Part shown: in pieces, positions 10,601 through 23,000 of the stretch | Position numbering within the stretch: position 1 is the stretch's first letter | Layout of the letters: each line of letters opens with the position of its first letter | Virus record (IMG/VR): IMGVR_UViG_3300042465_006905 | Location: 1 to 53,787 of that record | Origin: a virus | Direction: 5' to 3' (one strand) | DNA: 53,787 nt | The notes under the pieces: generated by a model | What the model was told of the DNA's origin: nothing | The model's input: only the letters and a program-made list of their open reading frames with translations | Databases searched by the model: none | Made by a program: the position numbers and the translations under genes

Positions 10601-11086
10601 CCAACCAACGAAGAATTATCAAACGCATACGGGACGCTGAGCAACTACAAAGCATTGAGTGACACTATAGTTTTTAATCCGGCCAAATTTAAACCATTGT
10701 TTGGAGACAAAGCAGACACAAGTCTAAGAGCACGATTTAAAGTAGTGGCCAACCCAAACTTGGTTACTAGCGAAAGCGAAATTAAAAGTGCAGTGATTGC
10801 AACTATCAATACTTATTTTGATATTAACAATTGGGACTTTGGAGAAACATTTTATTTTTCAGAGTTGAGTGCATACCTACATCAGAAGTTAACTCCCCTG
10901 GTAGCAAGTATTATCATTGTTCCAGCTGATCCTAGAATTTCATTTGGTGCCATGTACCAAGTCAATTGCGACTCAAATGAAATTATCACAAGTTCTGCCA
11001 CAGTTAATAATGTAGAAGTTATATCTTCTATTACAGCAAACCACTTGAACCAAACTAATAGCTCTAGCGCACAACTTGGAATTTAA
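7649..11086 (+). CDS. 6: Baseplate wedge subunit gp6
   Basis: A 1,145-residue protein. The N-terminus is the clear gp6 signature: DFETLRKTMIDYLRTTYPED, then EYIALIDLIAFMGQSLAFR, ADLNARENFIDTAQR, and KLSRLVGYSPKRN. The C-terminal part (AVIATINTYFDINNWDFGE; FYFSELSAYLHQKL) matches the baseplate J/gp6 C-terminal domain. gp6 dimers tie the six wedges into the baseplate ring. T4 gp6 has 660 residues, so this form carries a large middle insertion (roughly residues 250-950) of beta-rich, Asn/Thr-rich sequence. The ATG has AAGG upstream. It is preceded by a late-promoter-like element and followed by the giant structural gene after 3 bases. Confidence 0.9.
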   Translation: MALTTRQTNLLVQQDWTKIYQTFQSADFTSYDFETLRKTMIDYLRTTYPEDFNDFTDSSEYIALIDLIAFMGQSLAFRADLNARENFIDTAQRQDSVFKLSRLVGYSPKRNVAAEGYLKIDNISTTEQVFDSNGSDLTNLIINWNDSSNENWYEQMTAVLNATLVNTQVVGKPGSTDIINNIQTDAYGISIVPNQTPVYSFSSTVENRTVSFEAVSANTSGKSYVYEPAPIPRSIFNILYRNDNLGNNSNNTGFFVFFKQGALNKIDFSLSDAIPNRSVAINFNNINNTDTWLYGVTAQGVASQSWTQVSAVAGTNVIYNQTANRNVYQVNTRANDQVDLVFGDGVFANIPTGNFTFYYRQSNGLNYKITPNELNRVNIPIAYVSRTGRVETLTVTASLHYTIGNSSSAESLATIKTNAPQQYYTQNRMITGEDYNILPFSLFDTVVKVKSVNRTSSGVSRFLDVLDVTGKYSSTNIFCNDGYLYRDTNSIDSFNFTFETVGDVNEIVYDSIRPLLSLQKLTHFRYNTTPRYAVTDNTGTNPVYWSSLTNITNAGTGQLINASGSVLSFGKGASITTGNRNYVNEGALIKFTAPTGQFFSAQNTLKTGVAQYQGEKNYIYACVLRGTGLETNKQLSINQHIPAGAILSAVVPMQSTDFALDTKSGLYDNEVTATRLATAIRSYQSFALRYDLTTQTWRKIVSSNVNYGTFSLTNAGDTSGTGLDASWLISVVFNNNQFTVTTRGLNYVFESVAETTFYYDTALKVYDSKLARTLHDQITILKVNQQADSLSPIGQDITWQIYSNIVSSDGYKDPTRVLVTFQDSNNDGVPDDPDLFDTVVNSTVNPVRKLVFFKQIVDSNNNAFINLNPVDTVNVVLDYATLGDIKLAGAGYVPGQVFYASGENKFYSLTSTNPTVISSELTNYVAYTGRQSLSFQYQHVSPNNRRIDPSPNNLMDLFVLTKDYSSSYQSWLQDTSGAVAEPTPPTNEELSNAYGTLSNYKALSDTIVFNPAKFKPLFGDKADTSLRARFKVVANPNLVTSESEIKSAVIATINTYFDINNWDFGETFYFSELSAYLHQKLTPLVASIIIVPADPRISFGAMYQVNCDSNEIITSSATVNNVEVISSITANHLNQTNSSSAQLGI

Positions 11087-11089
11087 TAC

Positions 11090-14000
11090 ATGGCCGCCAA
11101 TACTAGTACCTTAAAATTTTTACCAGCGATTTTTCAGACTGATACCAACGAAAAGTTCTTAAATGCAACGTTGGATCAGTTGACCTCTGAAGCTGACCTG
11201 CGTAGAGTAAATGGATACATAGGTCGTAAGTTTGCACCTACTTATAAAACCGCAGATAATTATGTAGCAGAGCCAACTGCCGCCAGACAAAACTATCAAC
11301 TAGAACCATCTGTCGTGGTACAAAACAAACAAGAAAGCACAGTTAGTTTATTTTCAACCTATATTGATTTAATACAACAAGTATCGACCTTGGGTGGAAA
11401 TACTTCTGACCATAGCAGAATGTTTGCCAATGAAAGTTACACATTCGACGGTCTGTTTGATTTTGACAAATTTGGAAATTATAACAATTACTACTGGCTG
11501 CCCAATGGCCCAGATGCAGTGGATGTTTATGCCGGCACAGTGGACACAGAAGAAACTTTTGTTGTTACTAGAAACTTGGCAGTCAACGGATATAATTTTT
11601 CTGGCAAAGGCGCAGGTGCCAATCCAGTATTGACATTGGCTCGTGGTGGTACATACAAATTTAATCTTGGCCAACAAGGTAATCGTTTTTGGATTCAAAC
11701 AGAACCTGGTGTGGCCGGAACCAAAGCGTCACAATCAAATGTTGGTACTAGAAACGTATACGGTGTGGCCAGCAACGGCGCAAGCATTGGTCAGATTGTG
11801 TTTACAGTTCCTAGAAAAACAGCACAAGATAATTTTAGTCAATTAACGTTGGCCGCTACCGTGGACATAGCAACAACATTTGGGTACACACAAATACAGC
11901 ATCAACTGCTGAGTGTTTTGTTACAAACATATCCTGGTGTATTTGATGGCGTAACAACAGATTTAAATAGGAAAACTTTAATTTTTACAAATTCTGAAGA
12001 GGATGATTTAAAATGGGAAACACCCGGTGTATTTGATAAATCTGATGAACCGTTTGACTTTGTGGCCTACGATCCAGGTGAAGTTGTTGAAACCGCCGAC
12101 AGAAGAGGTGTGTGGACCATAGATTTACAAGCATCAGACGGTGGCGATTACCTGGTTGTACTGATACCTAGTGCCGCAGTAGAAATCAATCAACGAGTGT
12201 ATGTGTCCAGCGGTATCAACAATGCAAATCAACAATACTGGCTTGAGCGCACTAACTTTTATAGTCTTGTGCCTGAGAATACTGCCGCGTTGGATAGACT
12301 GTACTATCAAGACGGCAGCAACCCCAATTTATTTGGCTTGATTCAGATTGTTGAATCTGAAGGATACAGTATAGATGTTGCAAGCAACATAATTGGACAA
12401 AAATCATATACCAGTCCCAATGGAGTTATTTTTACCAACGGATTGAAGATTCAATTTGATGATACTGTCACCGATCCTGTGTATAGTGGCAACGAATACT
12501 ATGTTGAAGGGGTTGGAGCATCAATACAATTGATAAAAACAACAGATTTAGTTACTCCAGAAGCTTATGCTGTGGATGGACTCTCAGTTCCTGACTATAT
12601 CACAATCAATAGAGATAGCATAGATCACAATGCCTGGAGCAGAAGTAATCGTTGGTTCCATATTGATGTAATTCAAGCCACAGCAGATTACAACAACACA
12701 GTGGCATCTCCTGATCAAGCCTACCGCGCCCAGAGACCAATCATCGAATTTGAAGGACATCTGCAATTGTTTGATGCAGGCAGAGTGGCCAAAAAACCGG
12801 TTGATTTGTTAATTGATGACGGCACTATCACTGATGCAATGAATCAACTTGAAGGGACTTTAGTCACCGCGGCGCCAACTTCTGTACTGTTGGAAGTTGA
12901 GAACACAGATCCTACCTATGGTATAATTGACATTTATGCTGCCGGTGTGGGTTACGAGCTGAATGATATACTGACAGTAACAGGAACAATTTCTGCAACA
13001 GCTTGGTCAGCTGGTGCCACTGCCACAACTGGTGTTTATTATTCTTATAATAATAATTTGTATCTGGCAACAACAAGTGGCACATTTTCAACAGAATTGC
13101 CGGTGCATACTGCTGGAACAAAATCAAATGGAACTGTTTCTTTATTGTACTCGGGTGCAAACGCAACTTTAAAAGTTACAGAAATTTCTGAGACCGGAGG
13201 CGTTACCAAACTAACAGTGTCTGCAGGCGGCGCCTATGCAATTCCTGTTGTGTCTGGAATAGTTTTAACTGGCGGCACCGGTACCGGTGCAAGAGCCAAC
13301 CTGACATATAGATTACAAAGTGTTAATTTTGAATCTTATGGCAGCGGATTTTTCTATGATGCACAGCCAACAGTAACTATCGATTCTACTTTTGCATGGA
13401 CTGCTGGCGCCACAGCAGAACAATTTAAATATTATTCATATTTAGATACCACTGTCGCTGCCAAACCTATTACCTATTATTATCAAGCCACCAGTGTGGG
13501 AACCTTTGCTAGTACAGCACCATCGCACACATCGGGATCCACATTAAACGGAACAGTGAGTTTGCAATTTTTAGGTGTAACCAATATTCCAACTTGGCAA
13601 GCGCCCGATACATGGTCAACTTGGGCTGTATCTGGCACAGCAATTTCAAACAACTATTATACATACGGCAACAAGTATTACTTGGCAACAGGTGCAGGTA
13701 CCTTTGGTAGCACAGCACCAACACATACCACTGGGTCTGTAACAAGTGGAACAGTTCCTTTATTGTACAAAGGAAAGATACTCAATCTCAACACAAATGG
13801 CACGGCACTGACCTTGCCTGGCATAGAAACCGTGACGCTTAACAAGTCTAGAGTGTATTCGTTAACCTTTGCATCCAAAGGCACTGGCTACACAGCAGTG
13901 CCAAAAGTTACGCTGTCATCACCTGCAGTTATGACACCTATTAGGGCGGTATTTGCTGATGATTTTGATCCCAGTATACAAAATTCTATTTTTGTAATAT

Positions 14001-17000
14001 CCGCTGTTGACACAACAGGCGGTAGCGCCAGCGATACAAAAGTGCATTTGACACTAGCAGATGATTATGAAGTACTGGAAGGTAACTGTTTAAATGTCAC
14101 CAGTGGTGATAACGCTGGTTATAATTTTTGGTACACTGGATCAAGCTGGAATCAAGGACAACTAAAAACATCAGTAAACCAATCTCCCTTGTTTGATATA
14201 GTTGACATCAATGGTGTTGGCCTTGGGGATACCACATACTATCCGGTGAGCAGTTTTGCAGGAACTGCAATATTTTCTTACAAAGTTGGCACAGGATCTG
14301 CTGACAGAATCCTGGGATTTCCTTTAAGTTACAGAAATTTTAACAGCATTGGTGATATCCAGTTCACCAACAACTTTGACTCTGAAACTATAACCTATGC
14401 CAGTGGGACAAGTACAGTATCGGTTCCAGTTAATTATAATTTCTTAAAACAAAACACAAGTATCAGCGCATACGATAACAGAAACATCTGGACTAAAAAT
14501 ACAGAAGATACCAAACAGTATCAAGTATTTTCCTTTGCCTATACCACAAGTAATTATTTTCCTGTGGACATATTGCCTGAAGAAGAAAATACTATCCCTT
14601 ACACCAAGGTGTTTGTTAACAACCAATTACTAAAAAGCAGTGACTATTCTTACACTCTTGTGGGCAGTAGACAAACTGTCAGAGTTGATTATACTCTTCT
14701 CAAAGAAAATGACAAAGTTGATATTTTAATTTACAGTAGATCTGTTAGCAAAACAGGATACTATGAAATTCCCAACAGTTTAGATTACAACAGCAAGAAC
14801 GCTAACTTTTCTTCACTGACATTGGGACAGATTAGAAGTCACATAACCAAAATAAAAGAAAATACCAAATTGGCAGTGGATGTTGGCAGTACCTTCTCTG
14901 GCCTGCGGGATATTCGTTACAAAGGCAACGGTGGCAACATTGTACAACAAAGTGCTCCGGCCATGTACAGTAATATTTTCTTAACTGATAAGAATTTAAA
15001 CTTTGCACAAAGCATTGATTACTCTGCAAGAGAATATACAAGGTTTAAAAATAAGTTTTTAGAACTGGCGACCAAATTGGATATAGCAAATGTCACAGAC
15101 ATTGCAGCCATTGTTGATGCAATATTGAAGAACATCAACAATATTAAAAATAAAACTTTCCCTTGGTACTATAGCGATATGGTACCATATGGTGATAATG
15201 CCAACGTGATCAACTACAGCATTATTAATCCGCTGACCAAACAATATGAAATCACACAGGTGTTCGAAGACACCAAACTAAGCAACCTGGCTGTGTTGGT
15301 GTACTTGAATGGGGTGCAATTGGTCAACGGAATTGATTTTTCATTCCTACAAGATCGTAGTGCTATTTTGCTTGGTGATACAATCACATTGGTCGCTGCC
15401 GACAAATTAAAAATTGTCGAATATAACGATACCGATGGCAGCTTCATACCAGAAACTCCCAGCAAGTTGGGATTATATCCAAAATTTGTACCTCAAAGAT
15501 TCACGGATACAAGTTATATTACACCTGTAGAAGTTATTCAGGGACACGATGGGTCAATTACTCCCATATTCAATGATATTCGAGATAACCTATTGTTGGA
15601 GCTAGAGAAGCGCATATACAACAATATCAAAATAGATTACGACACACACATATTTGATTTGTACGATCACTTGCCGGGCAAATTTAGAACAACTGACTAT
15701 TCCTTAACAGAATTCAATCAACTGCTAAGTAACAAATTTTTGCGTTGGGTTGGTGATAATCGTGTAGATTATAGCACCAACGAGTATTTTGTATCAGGTA
15801 ATCCCTGGACCTGGAATTATAAAAAGTTTAAAGACAGAGTCGATGGAGCCATGTTGCCCGGCACCTGGCGTGCCATCTTCAGTCACTTCTTTGACACATA
15901 TCGGCCCAATACACATCCATGGGAGATGTTGGGATTTGGCAAAAAGCCAACCTGGTGGGAAGAACGATATGGTGCCGCTCCGTACACCGGTGGCAACACG
16001 TTGTTGTGGGACGACCTAGAAACAGGATATATCCATGCAGGACCCACCGCCGGAACTGACACCAGATTTGCTCGTCCGGGATTGAGTCAGATTATTCCAG
16101 TGGATGAATACGGCGATTTATTAAGTCCTGAAAAATGGGCAACCAGTACATTTGACAGTTTAAAAGCCAACAGTAGTTATAGTGTTGGTGATCAAGGCCC
16201 TGTGGAATTTGCCTGGAGAACTAGTAGCTACTTCCCATATGCACTTCAATATGCACTGGCCTTGGCCAAGCCTGGTTATTATTTTGGTAGCTTGATCAAT
16301 GTTGATCGTTACTATCGTAACACCACAATTGATCAATTGGTCAACACAGAATCTCGCCAACGAATCACACCAACAACAGTGGTAGTTAATGGAGATACCA
16401 CCGCCGGAACAGTAGTTCGTAGTGCCGGTTATTTGAACTGGATCAGAGACTATGTGTTAAGTTTGGGCATGAATCCAGTCACAGCAATTCGCACATATTT
16501 AGACACAGTCAATGTACAGTTGGGATATAAGGTAGGCGGATACACAGATAAAAACTTTATTCAACTGCTGGCAGAACAAGGCTCTCCAACTAATACCAGT
16601 AACAGTATCGTTATTCCAACGGAAAATTACAGTATCCAGTTGAACTCCAGCACACCAATACGCAAGGCTGTGTACAGCGCCGTGGTGGTTGAACGAACAG
16701 AAAATGGATTTACAGTAAACGGATACAATCAAAATAGTCCATTTTTTACAATCATACCCAGTATGGCCAATAACAATTTCTACATTGTAGAAGTACTAAA
16801 ACGCCGCGGTATAATTTATAAAGATTATCAAAATATAAAATTAACTGTACCCTATGGTTTTGAATTTAATACAGAACAACAAGTAGTAGACTTTTTAATC
16901 AGCTACGGTCGTTTCCTTGTGGCACAGGGATTTAAATTTGACACACAAGATGACAACCTGGGTGAAACAAGAAACTGGGTATTGAGTACCAAAGAGTTTT

Positions 17001-20000
17001 TAAATTGGGCACAACAAGGTTGGAAATCAGGTAGTATTATTGTACTAAGTCCAGTCTACAACGAATTGGTAAACATACAACCAGATGGAGTAATCAATGT
17101 CATTGACAATACTCCCAACGGTACAAAGTTGCTTGACCAAAACTCTGACTTTATTAAAAATACACAATTTACAGAAAGTCGTATAGGCAATAAATTTACT
17201 TTGAAGAGCTTGTCTAATCAAACAATTTGTCTAGCAGACCTAACAGTGGTACAGTACGAACATGCCATCTTATTTGATAATGTCACGGTGTTCAATGACA
17301 TTTTGTATGTTCCTGAACTGGGCAATAGACAATTCAGATTGAAATTGGTAGGTAGCAAAACAGGATCCTGGACAGGTACACTGAGCCCTCCAGGATTTGT
17401 GTACAACAGCACTCTAGTAGATGCCTGGCAGCCGGGCGTAGATTATCTGTTGGGTAGCATTGTTGAATATAAAAATTTGTACTACACTGCATTGACCAAT
17501 ATTGTGGCCGACTCAGAGTTTGTACAAGACAAACAATGGAGACAGATCAACAGCGGCGATATCAAGACTGGCCTGTTACCCAATTTCACACACAGCGCCA
17601 AACGATTACAGCAGGTATATGATGTTGACAATTTGCCCAGTGACATGACCTTGGAGGGGTATGGAACAAGCCTGATTGGATTCCGTAAAAGAGGTTATCT
17701 GAGTAACTTTGGCCTGGATGAAACTAGTCAGGTAAAGTTTTTCCAGGGATTTATCAAGGAAAAAGGAACTTTAAATGCCATCACTGGACTAACCAATGCC
17801 GCAGTAAATGAATGGACCAGTGGCATTGACATATACGAAGAATGGGCATTGCGTGTGGGAGAATATGGATCACTTACCACAGACCAAATTGTGGAAGTTG
17901 AGCTGGATGAAACAGTGATCACAGCAAACCCAACTGCGATACAATTTTTAGACAGTGGAGAAATTGAACCACTCAAAGATGTGGTCAGCTTTCACCCAAC
18001 TGACCTTTACAAAGCCCCAGCAGGTTTTACTAAAAACTTATTTTTTAACCGCAATGGCCTAGCTGAAACAATCAACGACATACAAACTGCCGGTTATCCC
18101 AGTTTGATTGATGTAGATGAGACATTGTTTAGTTTTACAAAATACAATGAACTAGATACAGTCATTGCCAAAATAGGCCCTGGATACTATATTTGGGTTG
18201 CTAAAGATTATGCTAATGAATGGAACGTGTATCGAGTTACCGAAACACAGATAAATGTAGTAAACCTGACTTACAATATTGATAATTTAATGACAGTTGA
18301 ATTTACAGATGCCCCGGGATTGGTACGCGGCGATATTTTTGCAATAAAGTCATTTGATTCTAGACTGGATGGATTTTATCAAGTATATACCGTGAGCGAA
18401 ACAAGAAAAGTTCAGGTAGCAATTGTGAACGACGGAGTTGGTGTCAGCACAGGGATTGACAACTCTAGATCTAGCACAATTAAAGAACTTAAAAATATCA
18501 ATGGATATGGTGTATATTATAAACTACAGTCAGCAAGATTAAGCAGTCTAACAGATGCCAACAACATCATTCCGCTGAAGGGATGGGAAGCTGGGGATAA
18601 ATTATGGGTGGACTCAGCAGACGCCGACGGTAATTGGGGTGTGTACAACAAAGTTGATGCTTGGAATTCAACTTCAGAGTTGTTGACTGACGAGTCCGCA
18701 AGTATAAACGGGCAATTTGGAACCACAATCTCCAGTAACAAATTGGCCAATAATTTATTTGTTGGTTCTCCGCAGTACACAAATATTGATGGATCCACAG
18801 GTATTGTTAAAACTTTTTCTAGAGTCGGCACCACAGTTCGCCAGACAAGCAAGTTTGATGCCCGCTCAAATTTAGCAGGCAATTTTGGACAAACAATTAC
18901 AGCGTCAGACTATGTTGTGGCAATAGGTGCTCCGCTGAGCAATTCAGCTAGAGGCTATGTTTACATACAGAACTTGGCAACAGCAGAGTTACAGATACTG
19001 ACCAGTAACACCGCGGCCACAGGGGATTGTTTTGGCAATGCAATTGCTATTGCCGACGACAATGATTGGATGTACATCGGTGCACCTGGAACCAACGCAG
19101 TTTATATCTATAACTATCAAGACAATGTGACAATCAAAAGCAACACAATCACATATGGATCTGCAGACACAGTGGGAACCACCTACACAACCGTGTACAC
19201 TCCGGCCAGCAAATATGCATTGAGCATCAGTGATCAATATAAGAATTATGTTGTAGATGTTGACTTTACACTGTCGGGCAATGTGATTAATTTTGTTAAC
19301 CCACCGACTGTGTTAGACACCAAAATCTCTGTGCTACAATCAAAGTACTATGAAAACACCGGAACAGTGCCAGTGCCTGTTGATGTGGTTGCCGGTGATA
19401 TGTTTGGAGATGCTGTGGCCACCACGGATGACGGCAAAACATTGATTGTTGGTGCTCCGGGACAGAGTAGTGGCGCAGGCGCAGTTTACATATTCAAACG
19501 ATTTGAAGAAAGTTATAACAGTAACCTGGACAACATATACGATTCTGCTAAAAACTTTGGTACTTATACAAAAGTATATATCAACGGATCTATACAGTCA
19601 AGTTCTACCTACACAATAACCAATAACACAAGACTAAGTTTTAACAATCCCTTGGCCTTGGGACAGGTTGTTTTGGTAGTCAGCACTGATTGGGTTCTGG
19701 TACAAAAAATCACTGAACCAACTGCCAGTGCCGGAAACCAATTTGGTAGTTCAATTGCCATAGATCACCTACTGGGATCCACATTCTATGTGTCTGCTCC
19801 CAATACTCTACAGGCAACTGGCGAATCTGGAGCAGTTTACAGATACTCAGACACCGCAAAAGTTCTAGGCAGTATCACAGCGGCGTCAACTCCCGAATAC
19901 ACCATATCATCAATTAAAAATGGTGGGTCTACTTTTAACAGCAACATTGGTATCTACATCAACAGTTATTATGTTGATCTATCCAGTGCTGTTGTAACAG

Positions 20001-23000
20001 CCAATGTGGCATACAGTCCAAGTATAGGAGACATGACCACATGGGCCAACGTTGCTATTCCGGCCGGATATGCTGATCCAGCAACTTGTGTTGATTTGAT
20101 CAACACGGCAAAAATACCATTGGTAACTGCAACAACCACCGCAGATGGATTTTTTACAATCTCTACCACAAATAAAGTTGCAAATAACAAATTGTCTATA
20201 GTCAACAATGGATCGAACTTGTTTGACCTGGTTGGAATAACACCATATGGATTAGATCAAGTTATCGCTCATCCTGTTGGCTCAATTGGGTTTGGCTTTG
20301 CTAGTAGAATAAAGTATAGTCCAGAAACAGCAACATTGTTAGTTTCCAGCATTGAAGATGATGTGTACTACGAAGCTGAAATTGACGCAGGAAAAACTAC
20401 TTTTGATCAAAGAGCCACACGAGTGATAGATATTGTTAAATCATCGGGTAGCGTTTTTGTTTATGAATTGTTGTCGGACGCAGAAACAGGCACAAACAAC
20501 ACAGGTATAATGAGCTATGTACAACATATTAAATCAACAGGTCTAGGCAGCAATGATCAATTTGGTATCGGCCTAGACATTAATAAAGATTTGATCCTGG
20601 TTGGAGCGCCTGGCAACGACAGCATAGCACCAGGAGCAGGTGCGGTGCATGTGTATACAAACATGTCTCAGATACAGAGCTGGAACAAAATTCGATACCA
20701 AGAAGCCAAAGTTGACCTTGACAACATCAACAGATTCTTTATCTATGACAAAACGACAGAGTTAATTCGAACAACATTAGATTACATTGATCCAGTAAAA
20801 GGCAAGATACTAGGCATAGCTGAACAAGATTTGGACTTTAAGACAGCACTAGATCCTGCGGTGTACAATGCCGGCAACAGGACCAACATATCTAACAACA
20901 GCGGATTCCATTGGAATGAACGACAAGTTGGTAAACTGTGGTGGAATTTAAATGACTTGAGATATATCGACTACGAGCAAGGCGATTTAATTTATAGAAC
21001 TAACAATTGGGGTAAATTATTTCCTGGCAGCACAGTACAGGTGTGTGAATGGATAAAGAGTAAATTTCCTCCGGCACAATACATCATCAATGGCGGCGAT
21101 GGCGTACCATTATATACAAATGTATATTGTGTTGTTACCACTGTAATCGGCGGAGTAATTACTCCAGAGTATTATTATTGGGTCATTGACAAACAAAGTG
21201 CCGCACCAGGCAAACACTTTAGCGTTTCTATACTGTCAAACATTATAGAAAATCCACAATTACAAGGTATTCCGTATGGCTTTATGTCCAAGAATAACGC
21301 AATTGGCCTGGTCAATGTACAAAATTATCTAAATGCAGTGAATTCTGTTCTACACATAGACTATCAAAAGTTCTATAACGACAATAGTGTACATACCGAA
21401 TATGAATTGGTTAAGGAAGGCCAACCAAATATTCAACTCCCCACCAGAATTATTGACAAGTTGATTGATAGCCTGTCTGGAATTGATTCAATTGGACAAG
21501 TTGTGCCAGACCCAACGTTAACAGAATCTAACAAGATTGGATTAAATACCCGACCCGTGCAAACTTTAGTAATTGACAGATCAATGGCTGTGGAAAACTT
21601 TGTAAAATATGTCAACGGTGTACTGATCAAGTATCCCATTGTTTATCAATACAGCCTACTAGGAATAGAAAAAGTTGATCCCGTTCCGCCATCCACTGAA
21701 TATGATAAAGTTGTAACAACAGTTGAAGACATTGGATATATCGATACCAGGGCATCGATAGCAAATGCACTACCTGTTGGATATCGTGTATTGGTCACTT
21801 CGGATAGTTCCAACAGCGGGCTTTGGACAATCTATACCTTAGACAGTGACAGAGTATTTGTTATCAGTCGTATCCAGTATTACAATACTGCATTGTATTG
21901 GGACAAAGTTGATTGGTATGCAGAAGACTACGATCCAACCGGTCGTATCACTTATACCGTGACAGCATATAAAGATATTGCCACACTCACATTGGCCGCA
22001 GGCGATATTGTGCGAGTTAACTATGACGATAATGGTCAGTTCTCTATTTACAGAACAACCGCAGATTTAATACTGGAACGAGTTGGCATAGAAAACGGAA
22101 CCATACAGCTCAAATCCACCTTGTATAATCTAGCCGCAGGACAAATGGGATGGGACGAAGATCGATTTGACACTGTGCGATTTGATCAAACACCCAGTAT
22201 TGAAATTCGCAACATACTAACAGCTCTGCGTGATGATATCTTTATAGATTCACTGGGTGCAGAGTTCAATAAGTTATTCTTTATCATTGTTAATTATATC
22301 CTACAAGAACAAAAATCGGTTGATTGGATATTTAAAACCAGTTTTATTAGTATCTTCCACAACCTAAGAGAACTAAGTCAGCCACCTAGCTTTGTGTTGG
22401 ATAACCAAGAGTACTATCTTGACTACATCAATGAGGTCAAACCATACAGAACCATTGTGCGTGAGTATGTGGTTGACTACACAGGCTCAGACACAGTTGG
22501 TAGCAATGTGACAGATTTTGATTTGCCAAGTTTGTATAACAAAACACTGGGCAAGTATCGCCCACCGAGTGGTGAATTGAGTGGCGATACCACACTAATC
22601 AATATCACACCCGAATACCAATATTGGAAACAGTATCACACTTATACCATAGACACAATTGAAATCAGTAATCCCGGTACTGGTTATGTGATTGAGCCAT
22701 CGGTCACTGTCACTGGTGGTGGTGGTACTGGCGCAACAGCAACCGCGGCAATATGGGGCAATGGGGCAATCAGATCTGTTACAGTAACTAATAGCGGAAC
22801 CGGTTATACTTCTAGACCTGAAGTTAGAATCAACGGAACAGGCACAGGTGGCTTGGCTGCGGCACGAATCGTTAATCGTACAGCAAGACAATTTGATAGT
22901 GTATTGAAGTTTGACCGCACAGCATACGACTCTGATGTGTTATTGTGGACCAGCGCCAATAGTTATGCCTCTGGATCAGTGGTTGCCTATAACGGTCAAG

